Assembly (NCBI RefSeq): GCF_014649815.1
Contig: NZ_BMTT01000015.1
Location: 89,726 to 153,725 of the forward strand
Direction of reading: 5' to 3'
DNA length: 64,000 bases
Source: Streptomyces mutabilis
GTDB taxonomy: Bacteria; Actinomycetota; Actinomycetes; Streptomycetales; Streptomycetaceae
Of the stretch, positions 41,956-51,629 are shown piece after piece (positions within the stretch are counted from its first letter, which is position 1; every line of letters starts with the position of its first letter). The notes under the pieces were generated by a model. The model worked only from the letters and a program-made list of their open reading frames with translations, had not been told where the DNA came from and ran no database searches. Both the position numbers and the translations under genes were made by a program.

Positions 41956-44637
41956 TCACTTCGCCAGGCGGGCCCTGGTGTGCCGGGTCGGCTCCGCGGT
42001 GGCCGGGTCCTCGGGCCACGGATGCTTCGGGTAGCGGCCGCGCAGCTCCGCCCGCACGCCGAAGTAGCCGTCCTTCCAGAAGGAGGCCAGGTCGGCGGTG
42101 ACCGCGGCCGGGCGGCCGGCGGGGGAGAGGAGATGGACGAGGAGCGGCACTCCGGCGACCTCGGGCGAGCGGTGCAGTCCGAACATCTCCTGCAGCTTCA
42201 CCGCGAGCACCGGCTGCGCGGGGTCGTCGTAGTCGATCCGGACCCTGGACCCGCTGGGGACGGTGATCCGCTCCGGTGCGAGTTCGTCGAGCCGGGCCGC
42301 TTCCCCCGAGGCCCAGGGCAGCAGCCGTGCCAGTGCCTGCCCGGCGTCGATCCGTGCCAGGTCGGCCCGCCGCCGGGCCCGGCTCAGCTCGGGCTCCAGC
42401 CACTCGTCCACGCGCGCGTGCAGCGCGTCGTCCGAGACGTCGGGCCAGGGCTCGCCGAGCCGCAGCCGCAGAAAGGCGAGCCGTTGCCGCAGTACCGCCG
42501 CGTCGGTCGGCCAACGCAGCAACCCGAACCCCTCTCGCCGCAGTCCCTCCAGGAGCGCGTTCCGTACGAGAGAGGGGTCGGCGCCGGTGAGCGGCCGTGC
42601 TGTGAGCTCCACCGCCCCGAGCCGTTCGACGCGCCGGGCCACGACGTCGCCGTCGGCCCAGTGGATGTCGTCCGTCTCCTCCAGCAGAGCCCCAGCCGCC
42701 AGCCGGGCCGTCGCCTCGTCGACGACCGCGCCGAGCCGCACGCGCGCGTGCCCCTTCCCCACGGGCCGGTCGGCCGCGGCCACGGCGATCCACGGTGCCC
42801 CGCGCAGCGCCGACGCCTCCGGGAGTTCGGCCCGGGTGCCGGACACCATGAGGTACGAACCGCCGTCCTTCCTGGCCACCCGCTCGGGAAACGCGAGCGC
42901 GGTCACCAGTCCGGCGACACCGTCGTCGGTGACCTCCCGCCCGACGCCGGAGCCGGAGCCCTGCCCGGCGGCCCGCAGCCGTCGGACCTCGGTCCGCCAC
43001 CGGGCCCCGTACGCATCGGTCCCGCGCCGAGCGGTGCGCAGCGCGGCCACCAGATCGTCCCCGTACTCCCGGGGCGGCTCCTCACTGAGCAGGGCCACCA
43101 CCTCGGCCACCACCGCCGGGTCACCGGCGCCGGGTCCTGCGGCGTCGGACGGCCGGCTGCCCAGGGCACGGGTGCCCGAGCCACGCTCATCGGGGGCGTC
43201 CTCGCCCGGGACGCGCGCGTCGGGAGCGTCCGCGGCCCCGACGCCGGTGTCCATGCGTGTGCCGGAGACCTGCGGGTGAGAAGACCCCCGTGCCCCCGTT
43301 GCCGTGCCTCGCGCGTCGAGCAACGCCCGCCCGAGGCGGGGATGCAGCCCGAGGCGGGCCAGCCGTGCTCCCCGTTCGGTGGCACGACCGGCCCGGTCCA
43401 CCGCGCCCACCGCCGTCAGCACCGACCGGGCCGCCGCCATCGCCCCGCCCGGCGGCGGATCGAGCAGCGCCAGCCCGGACGCGTCAGGATCGCCCCAGCA
43501 TGCCGCCTGCAGCGCGAACGCCGTCAGGTCGGCCACCTTGATCTCCGGTGCCGGGAAGCGCGGCAGACGGGCGTCCTCGGCCTCCGCCCAGCAGCGGTAC
43601 ACCGCGCCCGGCGCCTCACGTCCGGCCCGCCCCGCCCGCTGCCGGGCCGCGGCGCGCGAGGCCCGTACCGTCGTCAGCGCGCTCAGCCCCCGCGCGTGGT
43701 CCACCCGGGGCTCCCGGGCCAGGCCCGCGTCCACGACCACCCGCACGCCAGGGACCGTCAGCGACGACTCGGCGACCGCGGTCGCCAGCACCACCCGGCG
43801 CCGTGCGCCGGGCGCCAGCACCGCGTCCTGCACGGCCGCCGGCGCCCGCCCGTGCACCTGGAGCACGTCGACGTCCCCGATGCCCGTCAGCTGCCCGGCG
43901 ACCCGGGCGATCTCACCGACCCCCGGCAGGAAGCACAGCACGTCCCCGTCCCGCTCGGCCAGCGCCCGGCGCACCACCGACGCCACGTGCGAGAGCAGCG
44001 CCGGGTCCACCCGCATCCCGTGCGGCGGCCGCACCGGGCGCGCCGGCGGTGCCCACACCACCTCCACGGGGTACGACACACCCTGCGCCTCGACGACCGG
44101 CGCGTCGCCCAGCAGGCGGGCCCAGCCCTCGGCGTCGGTCGTCGCCGACGCGGCCACCAGCCGCAGCTCCGGCCGCAGCGCCTGCCGCACGTCCCACAGG
44201 AACGCCGCCGTGGTGTCCGCGTCCAGATGCCGCTCGTGACACTCGTCGAGCACCACCACGTCGACGCCCGTCAGCTCCTGGTCCCGCTGGAGCCGCTGCA
44301 GCAGCACACCCGTCGTGACGACCGCCACGCGCGCGTGCCGACCGACGACCCGCTCACCGCGCACCGTGTACCCGACGCTCCCGCCGGGCTTCTCACCCAG
44401 CAGCCATGCCATCCGCCGGGCCGCCGCCCGTGCCGCGATCCGCCGCGGCTCGGCCACGACCACGTGCCGCGCGGGACCCTCACCCAGCAGCCCCGCCAGC
44501 GCGAGCGGCACCAGCGTCGTCTTGCCGGTGCCGGGCGGCGCGACCAGCACCGCGGTGCCGTGCCCCTCCAGGGCGTCGTGCAGGGCGGGCAGGGCACCGC
44601 GTACGGGCAAGGCGTCCAGGGCGTCGTAACGGATCAC
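41956..44637 (-). CDS. hrpB: ATP-dependent RNA helicase HrpB
   Basis: An 893-residue DEAH-type helicase of the HrpB family, acting on RNA in the cytoplasm. The start is a GTG giving the family opening IRYDALDALPVRGALPALHDAL. Motif I APPGTGKTTLVPLALAG, motif II VLDECHERHLDAD, motif III AASATTD and motif VI RQRAGRAGREAPG are present, then the HrpB-specific C-terminal domain (PSGSRVRIDYDDPAQPVLAVKLQEMFG). A Gly/Ala/Ser-rich insertion of about 60 residues in the middle is unusual. The bases before the GTG are a G-run rather than a spaced ribosome site. Its neighbour upstream on the same strand is a methyltransferase, 71 bp away. Confidence 0.92.
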   Translation of the reverse strand: MIRYDALDALPVRGALPALHDALEGHGTAVLVAPPGTGKTTLVPLALAGLLGEGPARHVVVAEPRRIAARAAARRMAWLLGEKPGGSVGYTVRGERVVGRHARVAVVTTGVLLQRLQRDQELTGVDVVVLDECHERHLDADTTAAFLWDVRQALRPELRLVAASATTDAEGWARLLGDAPVVEAQGVSYPVEVVWAPPARPVRPPHGMRVDPALLSHVASVVRRALAERDGDVLCFLPGVGEIARVAGQLTGIGDVDVLQVHGRAPAAVQDAVLAPGARRRVVLATAVAESSLTVPGVRVVVDAGLAREPRVDHARGLSALTTVRASRAAARQRAGRAGREAPGAVYRCWAEAEDARLPRFPAPEIKVADLTAFALQAACWGDPDASGLALLDPPPGGAMAAARSVLTAVGAVDRAGRATERGARLARLGLHPRLGRALLDARGTATGARGSSHPQVSGTRMDTGVGAADAPDARVPGEDAPDERGSGTRALGSRPSDAAGPGAGDPAVVAEVVALLSEEPPREYGDDLVAALRTARRGTDAYGARWRTEVRRLRAAGQGSGSGVGREVTDDGVAGLVTALAFPERVARKDGGSYLMVSGTRAELPEASALRGAPWIAVAAADRPVGKGHARVRLGAVVDEATARLAAGALLEETDDIHWADGDVVARRVERLGAVELTARPLTGADPSLVRNALLEGLRREGFGLLRWPTDAAVLRQRLAFLRLRLGEPWPDVSDDALHARVDEWLEPELSRARRRADLARIDAGQALARLLPWASGEAARLDELAPERITVPSGSRVRIDYDDPAQPVLAVKLQEMFGLHRSPEVAGVPLLVHLLSPAGRPAAVTADLASFWKDGYFGVRAELRGRYPKHPWPEDPATAEPTRHTRARLAK

Positions 44638-44708
44638 GCCCCCAGTGTCGTACGCCGGCGGAACCGTCCTCCACGAGCGCGTACGTGCCGGGCCGAGCGG
44701 ACGGTGCC

Positions 44709-45602
44709 TCAGTCGCGCTCGCAGACGAAGATCGCCGTCCCGGGGATCAGACGACCGCGCAGCGGCGACCAGCCGCCCCACTCGGAGGTGTTCCAGTCCG
44801 GCCACTCCGGTTCGACGAGGTCCACCAGCCGGAACCCGGACGTCACCACGTCCCGCACCCGGTCGCCGAGCGTCCTGTGGTGCTCGACGTACACCGCGCG
44901 GCCCTCGTCGTCCTGCTCGACGTACGGCGTGCGGTCGAAGTAGGAGCCGGACACCGAAAGGCCCTCGGGGCCCGGCTCGTCCGGGAACGCCCAGCGCAGC
45001 GGATGTGTCACCGAGAAGACGAAACGGCCCCCGGGCCGCAGTACCCGGCGCACCTCCCGCAGCACCAGCCGCGGATCGGCGACGAAGGGCAGCGCCCCGT
45101 ACGCCGAGCACGCCAGGTCGAAGGAGCCGTCCGCGAAGGGCAGCACGGCCGCGTCCGCGCAGACCAGGGGGAAGGAGGAGCCGATGCGCAGCGCGTGCTG
45201 GAGCTGGCGGTGGGAGAGGTCCAGCGCCACCGGACGGGCTCCCTGGGCGGTCAGCCAGCGCGAGCACTGGGCGGCGCCGGCGCCGATCTCCAGGACGTCC
45301 TTGCCCTTCAGGTCCTCCGGCGGGCCGAGCAGCTCGGCCTCCACCTCGTCCAGGCCTTCGGGGCACCACACGAAGCGGTCGTCGCCGAGGAATGTGCCGT
45401 GCTCGATCTGGTACTCGTCCGCGTTGCGGTCCCACCAGCCGCGGTTGGCGCGGGAGCTCTCCGTGACACCGGCAGCACGCCGGGTGGCCTCGGGGTCGGC
45501 GGGTCCGTCGGCTTCGGCCTCGGACGCTACGTGCTCTTGGATGACCGGCTCCCTCGTACTGGTCTGCGGGCTCTTCCGTGCCGTCGGCCCCGCATGTCGC
45601 AA
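44709..45602 (-). CDS. Class I SAM-dependent methyltransferase
   Basis: A 297-residue methyltransferase. The SAM-binding motif I DVLEIGAGAAQCSRWL lies near residue 100, followed by the acidic ARPVALDLS of motif II and PFADGSFDLACSAYGALPFV of motif IV/post-I. The first 50 residues are low complexity. The ATG at 45602 is the only usable start in the frame. The substrate cannot be inferred. It is divergent from rpsA, whose promoter lies 90 bp away. Confidence 0.88.
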   Translation of the reverse strand: MRHAGPTARKSPQTSTREPVIQEHVASEAEADGPADPEATRRAAGVTESSRANRGWWDRNADEYQIEHGTFLGDDRFVWCPEGLDEVEAELLGPPEDLKGKDVLEIGAGAAQCSRWLTAQGARPVALDLSHRQLQHALRIGSSFPLVCADAAVLPFADGSFDLACSAYGALPFVADPRLVLREVRRVLRPGGRFVFSVTHPLRWAFPDEPGPEGLSVSGSYFDRTPYVEQDDEGRAVYVEHHRTLGDRVRDVVTSGFRLVDLVEPEWPDWNTSEWGGWSPLRGRLIPGTAIFVCERD

Positions 45603-45690
45603 GGGAGCGTCCGAGGGGTCCGGACGGTCTCGACGGACGGCACTTGTGCCGGGAATGCGGTGATCCGCCCTGGGTGTGCGGCTTCGCGCA

Positions 45691-45719
45691 TTGACCCTGC
45701 CCGGCTGCCCCCGTATGCT
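45691..45719 (+). promoter_or_regulatory. Promoter of rpsA
   Basis: TTGACC (45691-45696), 17 bp, TATGCT (45714-45719): a near-consensus housekeeping promoter and the best in the window. Transcription would start about 45726, giving a leader of about 190 nt before the rpsA ATG. Confidence 0.8.
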
Positions 45720-45916
45720 ACAAGTTGCGCTGCGGGCCTGCGCACCTCAGACGTAGCAGGTCGCGCTCGCATCTGTTGTATGTCCCCTCGGTTCTCGAGG
45801 CGTCACCAGCGGTTTTCGGTGACGCTTACTTGGCTGTCCGGCTTCTGCAGAGCGAAACGGGCTCCCGGCGTAAGCAGTACCTACGACTCAATGTCCGTAC
45901 CGGAGCCCTTTCCCAC

Positions 45917-47416
45917 ATGACGAGCAGCACCGAGACCACCGCCACCACCCCGCAGGTAGCGGTCAACGACATCGGTAACGAGGAAGCCTTCCTCGCCGCG
46001 ATCGACGAGACGATCAAGTACTTCAACGACGGCGACATCGTCGACGGCGTCATCGTGAAGGTCGACCGGGACGAGGTCCTGCTCGACATCGGTTACAAGA
46101 CCGAAGGTGTCATCCCGAGCCGCGAGCTCTCGATCAAGCACGACGTCGACCCGAACGAGGTCGTCGCCGTCGGCGACGAGATCGAGGCCCTGGTCCTTCA
46201 GAAGGAGGACAAGGAAGGCCGCCTGATCCTCTCGAAGAAGCGCGCCCAGTACGAGCGTGCCTGGGGCACCATCGAGAAGATCAAGGAAGAGGACGGCATC
46301 GTCACCGGTACCGTCATCGAGGTCGTCAAGGGTGGTCTCATCCTCGACATCGGCCTCCGCGGCTTCCTCCCGGCCTCCCTGGTCGAGATGCGCCGCGTCC
46401 GCGACCTCCAGCCCTACGTGGGCAAGGAGCTCGAGGCGAAGATCATCGAGCTGGACAAGAACCGCAACAACGTGGTCCTGTCCCGCCGTGCCTGGCTGGA
46501 GCAGACCCAGTCCGAGGTTCGCCAGACCTTCCTCACCACCCTCCAGAAGGGGCAGGTGCGGTCCGGCGTCGTCTCCTCGATCGTCAACTTCGGTGCCTTC
46601 GTGGACCTGGGTGGCGTCGACGGTCTGGTCCACGTCTCGGAGCTGTCCTGGAAGCACATCGACCACCCGTCCGAGGTCGTCGAGGTCGGTCAGGAAGTCA
46701 CCGTCGAGGTCCTCGACGTGGACATGGACCGCGAGCGCGTCTCCCTGTCGCTGAAGGCGACCCAGGAAGACCCGTGGCAGCAGTTCGCCCGCACCCACCA
46801 GATCGGCCAGGTCGTGCCCGGCAAGGTCACGAAGCTGGTGCCGTTCGGTGCGTTCGTCCGCGTGGACGAGGGCATCGAGGGTCTGGTCCACATCTCCGAG
46901 CTGGCCGAGCGCCACGTGGAGATCCCGGAGCAGGTCGTCCAGGTCAATGACGAGATCTTCGTCAAGGTCATCGACATCGACCTCGAGCGCCGTCGCATCA
47001 GCCTCTCGCTGAAGCAGGCCAACGAGGCCTTCGGTGCCGACCCGTCGGCGGTCGAGTTCGACCCGACCCTGTACGGCATGGCCGCGTCCTACGACGACCA
47101 GGGCAACTACATCTACCCCGAGGGCTTCGACCCCGAGACCAACGACTGGCTCGAGGGCTACGAGACCCAGCGCGAGGCGTGGGAGACCCAGTACGCCGAG
47201 GCGCAGCAGCGCTTCGAGCAGCACCAGGCGCAGGTCATCAAGTCCCGCGAGGCGGACGAGAAGGCCGCTGCCGAGGGTGGCGACACCGCGGGTGCGGCTC
47301 CGGCCGCGTCCGGTGGCGGCTCGTACTCCTCCGAGGGTGGCGACCAGTCGGGCGCCCTGGCGTCGGACGAGGCGCTGGCCGCGCTGCGCGAGAAGCTGGC
47401 CGGCGGCCAGAGCTGA
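45917..47416 (+). CDS. rpsA: 30S ribosomal protein S1
   Basis: A 499-residue ribosomal protein S1, which helps mRNA bind to the 30S subunit. Four S1 RNA-binding repeats run from about residue 36 to 360 (GDIVDGVIVKVDRDEVLLDIG; GIVTGTVIEVVKGGLILDIG; GQVRSGVVSSIVNFGAFVDLG; GQVVPGKVTKLVPFGAFVRVD), the four-repeat form typical of actinobacteria, then a Gln/Ala/Gly-rich acidic tail. Start: ATG at 45917, preceded by GGAG at 11 bp. Codon use is extremely biased, fitting high expression. It has a consensus promoter and a long leader; a 15-bp terminator follows. Confidence 0.98.
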   Translation: MTSSTETTATTPQVAVNDIGNEEAFLAAIDETIKYFNDGDIVDGVIVKVDRDEVLLDIGYKTEGVIPSRELSIKHDVDPNEVVAVGDEIEALVLQKEDKEGRLILSKKRAQYERAWGTIEKIKEEDGIVTGTVIEVVKGGLILDIGLRGFLPASLVEMRRVRDLQPYVGKELEAKIIELDKNRNNVVLSRRAWLEQTQSEVRQTFLTTLQKGQVRSGVVSSIVNFGAFVDLGGVDGLVHVSELSWKHIDHPSEVVEVGQEVTVEVLDVDMDRERVSLSLKATQEDPWQQFARTHQIGQVVPGKVTKLVPFGAFVRVDEGIEGLVHISELAERHVEIPEQVVQVNDEIFVKVIDIDLERRRISLSLKQANEAFGADPSAVEFDPTLYGMAASYDDQGNYIYPEGFDPETNDWLEGYETQREAWETQYAEAQQRFEQHQAQVIKSREADEKAAAEGGDTAGAAPAASGGGSYSSEGGDQSGALASDEALAALREKLAGGQS

Positions 47417-47445
47417 CCGCGGGCCGCTGAGGCTCAGCCGTTGAC

Positions 47446-47479
47446 TGAGGGGCCGTACCTTTCGAGGTGCGGCCCCTCA
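47446..47479 (+). terminator. Terminator of rpsA
   Basis: A 15-bp stem with one G-T pair (47446-47460 with 47465-47479) closed by a TTCG tetraloop, beginning 29 bp after the rpsA stop. Confidence 0.9.
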
Positions 47480-47562
47480 GCCGTGCCCGCAACGCCTGGC
47501 CGGGAATGCCGGCCCCCGTGGGGACGTTATGACGCACGGACACGAGGAGGGGAGCGGACACT

Positions 47563-48501
47563 GTGCTTGATCCGCAGGGTTTGTACGCATGGGAGCCGAA
47601 GGGCTTGGCCGTCGTCGACATGGCACTCGCCCAGGAGTCGGCCGGACTGGTCATGCTCTACCACTTCGACGGATACATCGACGCCGGTGAGACCGGCGAC
47701 CAGATCGTCGACCAGGTGCTCGGCTCACTGCCCCACCAGGTCGTCGCCCGCTTCGACCACGACCGCCTCGTGGACTACCGGGCCCGCCGCCCGCTGCTGA
47801 CCTTCAAGCGGGACACCTGGACGGCCTACGAGGAGCCCACCATCGAGGTGCGGCTCGTCCAGGACGCCACCGGAGCGCCCTTCCTGCTGCTGTCGGGCCC
47901 CGAACCGGACGTGGAGTGGGAGCGCTTCGCCGCCGCCGTGCGGCAGATCGTGGAGCGGCTCGGTGTCCGCCTGTCGGTCAACTTCCACGGCATCCCCATG
48001 GGCGTCCCGCACACCCGCCCCGTGGGCATCACCCCGCACGGCACCCGCACCGACCTGGTCCCGGGCCACCCCAGCCCCTTCGAGGAGGCGCAGGTCCCCG
48101 GCAGCGCCGAGGCGCTCGTCGAGTACCGCCTCATGCAGGCCGGCCACGAGGTGCTGGGCGTGGCCGCGCACGTCCCGCACTACATCGCCCGCTCCCCGTA
48201 CCCGGACGCGGCGCTGACCGTGCTGGAGGCGATCACCGGGGCTACCGGACTGGTCCTGCCGGGCATCGCGCACTCCCTGCGCACCGAGGCCCACCGTACC
48301 CAGACCGAGATCGACCGGCAGATCCAGGAGGGCGACGAGGAGCTCACCGCCCTCGTGCAGGGCCTGGAGCACCAGTACGACGCCGCCGCCGGCGCCGAGA
48401 CGCGCGGCAACATGCTGGCCGAGCCCCTTGAGATCCCCTCTGCGGACGAGATCGGCCGCGAGTTCGAACGGTTCCTGGCGGAACGGGAGGGCGACGGCTG
48501 A
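47563..48501 (+). CDS. PAC2 family protein
   Basis: A 312-residue PAC2 protein, related to eukaryotic proteasome assembly chaperone 2. The start is a GTG with a GGGGAG element upstream. Characteristic stretches are [24 protein letters not shown] near the N-terminus, [46 protein letters not shown] and the C-terminal helical [18 protein letters not shown]. In actinobacteria the family is near-universal and may assist proteasome-linked functions, but the role is not established. It lies between rpsA and coaE on the same strand. Confidence 0.88.
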   Translation: MLDPQGLYAWEPKGLAVVDMALAQESAGLVMLYHFDGYIDAGETGDQIVDQVLGSLPHQVVARFDHDRLVDYRARRPLLTFKRDTWTAYEEPTIEVRLVQDATGAPFLLLSGPEPDVEWERFAAAVRQIVERLGVRLSVNFHGIPMGVPHTRPVGITPHGTRTDLVPGHPSPFEEAQVPGSAEALVEYRLMQAGHEVLGVAAHVPHYIARSPYPDAALTVLEAITGATGLVLPGIAHSLRTEAHRTQTEIDRQIQEGDEELTALVQGLEHQYDAAAGAETRGNMLAEPLEIPSADEIGREFERFLAEREGDG

Positions 48502-48639
48502 TCCGCTAGTCTGGCGGATGACCGTGCCCCGCCTCTCCCCGCCGTGGTGGGGCTGTACCGGTAGGTCTGGCCGGCGGTATCGGAGTCGGTAAGTTGATCC
48601 CCGCAACCGCGGGGATCGGTGATGTGGGGAGGCGCGGTC

Positions 48640-49245
48640 ATGCTGTCCGTGGGCCTGACCGGCGGGATCGGCGCCGGCAAGAGCGAGGTGTCGCGGCTGC
48701 TCGTCGAGCACGGCGCCGTACTGATCGACGCGGACCGGATCGCGCGCGAGGTCGTCGCGCCGGGGACCCCGGGACTCGCGGCGGTCGTGGCGGCCTTCGG
48801 CGAGGAGGTGCTGGCCGAGGACGGCAGTCTGGACCGGCCGAGACTCGGCTCGATCGTGTTCGCGGACCCGGAGAAACTGGCCGCGCTGAACTCGATCGTC
48901 CACCCTTTGGTCGGTGACCGTTCGCGGGCCCTCGAGGAGGCCGCCGCCGAGGACGCCGTCGTCGTGCACGACGTGCCGCTGCTCACGGAGAACGGCTTGG
49001 CCCCGCTCTACGACGTCGTGGTCGTCGTCGACGTCGACCCCGCCACCCAGCTCGACCGGCTGGTACGGCTGCGGGGCATGACCGAGCAGGACGCACGGGC
49101 CCGCATGGCCGCCCAGGCGACGCGCCGGCAGCGCCGGGAGATCGCCGACGTGATCATCGACAACGACGTACCGCTGGACCGACTGCGGAGCCGCGTGGCC
49201 GAGGTGTGGGCCGAGCTGACCCGCAGGGTGCACCAGCCGCGCTGA
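48640..49245 (+). CDS. coaE: Dephospho-CoA kinase
   Basis: A 201-residue dephospho-CoA kinase, the last step of coenzyme A synthesis. The ATG has GGGGAGG 7 bp upstream. The P-loop [14 protein letters not shown] is at residues 6-19, [11 protein letters not shown] holds the substrate Asp/Arg, and [11 protein letters not shown] and [15 protein letters not shown] are the family signatures. The length is typical of the core kinase; it lacks the C-terminal GrpB/DUF extension present in mycobacterial CoaE. Confidence 0.96.
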   Translation: MLSVGLTGGIGAGKSEVSRLLVEHGAVLIDADRIAREVVAPGTPGLAAVVAAFGEEVLAEDGSLDRPRLGSIVFADPEKLAALNSIVHPLVGDRSRALEEAAAEDAVVVHDVPLLTENGLAPLYDVVVVVDVDPATQLDRLVRLRGMTEQDARARMAAQATRRQRREIADVIIDNDVPLDRLRSRVAEVWAELTRRVHQPR

Positions 49246-49361
49246 GCGGGCCGGCGGCGCCCGCCGCCGCGGGCCTCGGCCGCGGTCCTGCCCGTGATGG
49301 CGCAAGGAATAGTCGCATCCGCGCGGGCGTTGATCCCTCCCAGCGAGGGAAGGACTCAGCC

Positions 49362-49742
49362 GTGCCCGACACCAGCGGATCGACCGGACGTACGCCGGAG
49401 ACGGATGTGATCGACTTCCGCGCGGCCGAGCAACTGCTCGCGGCGCGGGACCCGCGGGGCGCGGTGAAACTGCTCGACGGGGTCATCGGCGCCCATCCCG
49501 AGAACACGGCCGCGCGGCTGCTGCGCGCGCGTGCCTTCTTCGCGGCGGCCCAACTGCGACCGGCCGAGCTGGAGTTCACCATCGTCCTGGAGCGCGAACC
49601 GGACAACGCCTTCGCGCACTTCGCGCTCGCCCGCACCTACGAACGCCGGGGGTGCGGCGAGCAGGCACGCCGCCACTTCCGCCTGGCCGCGGCGCTGGAC
49701 CCGAACCCGGAGTACCTGCGACAGGCACGCTTCGAGGCCTGA
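49362..49742 (+). CDS. TPR-repeat protein
   Basis: A 126-residue tetratricopeptide protein. The GTG start has AAGGA 7 bp upstream. Three helix-turn-helix TPR units span about residues 20-120 (AAEQLLAARDPRGAVKLLDGVIGAHPENTAARLLRARAF; LRPAELEFTIVLEREPDNAFAHFALARTYERRG; EQARRHFRLAAALDPNPEYL, each under 45 residues and shown here only in part). Such proteins act as docking scaffolds; the partner is unknown. Follows coaE by 116 bp. Confidence 0.85.
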   Translation: MPDTSGSTGRTPETDVIDFRAAEQLLAARDPRGAVKLLDGVIGAHPENTAARLLRARAFFAAAQLRPAELEFTIVLEREPDNAFAHFALARTYERRGCGEQARRHFRLAAALDPNPEYLRQARFEA

Positions 49743-49809
49743 CGGGCACGGCGGAGGCCCGACGCGCCCCGGACGGGCGCCCGGCGGACTCGACGGACCT
49801 CTCGGGGCC

Positions 49810-50067
49810 TCAGCCGCTCGGCGGACGGTACGGCGGGATGTCACGGCCGGGCTGGTAGTGCGGCCCCTGGCGGATGTGCCGGATGACGACGACGAGGTCG
49901 ACGGTGGCGACGAGCCACAGCACCCCGCACGCGAGCGCCCAACCGAACCGTCCGGCGAGCGCGAAAGCGGCCGTGCCGAGGATCGCCCAGGTCAGCCCCC
50001 ACAAGCTCAGCCAGAAGCGCGCCCGCAGTGCACTGCGCGCGGTGGCCGGTTCACTGCCTGTACGCAT
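49810..50067 (-). CDS. Small two-helix membrane protein (DUF6343-like)
   Basis: An 85-residue protein with two transmembrane segments (FWLSLWGLTWAILGTAAFALA and GWALACGVLWLVATVDLVVVI), a charged N-terminus RTGSEPATARSALRAR and a C-terminal YQPGRDIPPYRPP. This layout, SEPxTARSALRLR followed by two helices, is the one I associate with DUF6343. The start ATG at 50067 is weakly supported by its ribosome site. Function unknown. Confidence 0.75.
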   Translation of the reverse strand: MRTGSEPATARSALRARFWLSLWGLTWAILGTAAFALAGRFGWALACGVLWLVATVDLVVVIRHIRQGPHYQPGRDIPPYRPPSG

Positions 50068-50249
50068 CGGATCACCATTCCCGTGGCACTCCTGTGGCCA
50101 ACGTACTCCGGCCGACCACGCGGCGGAAACGGGCGCTGCCACGGGACCGGTCGCGCGGCGAGACCGCACGCGTTCACTCGGGCGGGTGAATCGATCACGG
50201 TGGGGAACGGGTGTGCGGGGGCGGGCCGTTGGGCGGGCATGGAGTGAGA

Positions 50250-50926
50250 ATGCGTGAGGGGCACCAGGGGACGGGGCCGGGGGCCATCACCCCGGACGGC
50301 TGTGCGGTCGAGCTCTACGGGCGGCTGCCCGCCGGAGCCGAGCCGGACATCGTGGCCGCGGCCGTGCCCGAAGGCGCCCGCATCTGGAGCTGGGCAGCGG
50401 GGTGGGGCGCATGACCCATCCACTGCTGGAGCGGGGGTTCACCGTCACCGCCGTGGACGAGTCCGCCGAGATGCTGGAGCGCGTGCGCGGGGCCCGGACG
50501 ATATGCGGTCCGATCGAGGACCTGGACCTGGGCGAGCGCTTCGAAGCCGTGCTGCTGGCGTCGTTCCTGGTGCACACCGGCGACAGCGAGGTGAGACGAG
50601 GGCTGCTGCGCACCTGCGCGCGGCATGTCGGGGCGGACGGCTGCGTGCTGTTCCAGCGGGAGGGCGCGGACCACCACACCGACCTGCCGCGGGAACGGGT
50701 CGATCCCAGCGGCTTCACGGTACGGATCGTGTCGTCGGAGCCGGTCGGGGAGGGTGTCCACTCGGTACGCGCGGAGTACGAGTTCCCCGACGCCGTCTGG
50801 ACGCAGACCTTCCGGGCCCGGCCGCTGACCGACGCGCAGTTCGCGGAGGCGCTGGGGGAAGCGGGACTGAGAGTGGACCGGTGTCCGACCGACGACGGGA
50901 CGTGGGTGAGGGCGGTCGCCGTGTAG
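50250..50926 (+). pseudogene. Class I SAM-dependent methyltransferase, frameshifted
   Basis: A methyltransferase split by a one-base deletion. Reading from the ATG at 50250 gives an N-terminus ending ...VAAAVPEGARIWSWAAGWGA and a stop at 50414. Restoring one C after position 50384 changes this to ARILELGSGVGRMTHPLLERGFTV, the classical SAM motif I, and continues in frame to 50926 with VTAVDESAEMLERVRG and the rest of the fold. A restored protein would be 225 residues. The deletion therefore hits the cofactor-binding motif itself. It is either a real pseudogene, a programmed shift (no slippery site seen) or a base-calling error. Confidence 0.85.
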
Positions 50927-50959
50927 TGAAGACGGCGGGACGGCGACGGATACGGCCGC

Positions 50960-51502
50960 TCAGGGCTTGGCCTTGGCGTCCCTCCGGGCCCGGCTCAGGT
51001 TCTCCAGCCCGCGCAGACGTTCCAGCTCGCGGCGGTCGCGCTTGGTCGGACGGCCGGCGCCGCGGTCACGAATGCCGGCCGGAGCGACGGCCTCACGGGG
51101 CGGGGGCGGCGGTGAGTTGTCGACGTAGCACTGGGCGGCGACCGGGGCACCGACACGCTTGCGGATCAGCCGCTTGACGACGACCACGCGTTCCCGGCCC
51201 TCCTGCCGCAGGCGCACCTCGTCGCCGACGCGCAGCGAGTACGCGGGCTTCACACGCTCGCCGTTCACCCGGACATGGCCGCCCCGGCAGGCGGTCGCGC
51301 CGAGGGAACGGGTCTTGATCAGGCGGACGGCCCAGATCCAGCTGTCCACCCGGACGCTCTCGCCGCTCTGCGGCCCGGCCGCCTCGGCGGCGGCGATCGC
51401 GGCGGCGGTCTTCGGGTCCGGGGTGTGCGCGGCGGTACTGCCGTCGCCCGTGCCGGGCCCGGCCGTTCCGTCGTTGCCGCCCTCGTCGTGCTCGGAAGCC
51501 AT
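50960..51502 (-). CDS. S4-domain RNA-binding protein (Hsp15/HslR-like)
   Basis: A 180-residue protein with an S4 RNA-binding domain at about residues 50-110 (VRVDSWIWAVRLIKTRSLGATACRGG, HVRVNGERVKPAYSLRVGDEVRLR), the Hsp15-type arrangement that binds stalled 50S subunits carrying nascent chains. The N-terminal 45 residues are Gly/Ala rich and the C-terminus is basic (GRPTKRDRRELERLRGLENLSRARR), common in actinobacterial homologues. Function is inferred from the family. Confidence 0.88.
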   Translation of the reverse strand: MASEHDEGGNDGTAGPGTGDGSTAAHTPDPKTAAAIAAAEAAGPQSGESVRVDSWIWAVRLIKTRSLGATACRGGHVRVNGERVKPAYSLRVGDEVRLRQEGRERVVVVKRLIRKRVGAPVAAQCYVDNSPPPPPREAVAPAGIRDRGAGRPTKRDRRELERLRGLENLSRARRDAKAKP

Positions 51503-51617
51503 GCCTCGACCTTAACCGCCCGGCCCGCCGACGGGGGGTGCCGTTTTCGGCGGGCGGTGCGGCACCGTCATGGCGTCATGGCGTCCGGCGGCAAGTCCTT
51601 CCGGAACGGACCGGTCT

Positions 51618-51623
51618 TACGGT
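51618..51623 (+). promoter_or_regulatory. -10 element of the uracil-DNA glycosylase gene
   Basis: TACGGT, followed by GGGGGC and the ATG at 51630, a 6-nt gap consistent with a leaderless transcript; the G-run is too close to act as a normally spaced ribosome site. Confidence 0.4.
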
Positions 51624-51629
51624 GGGGGC

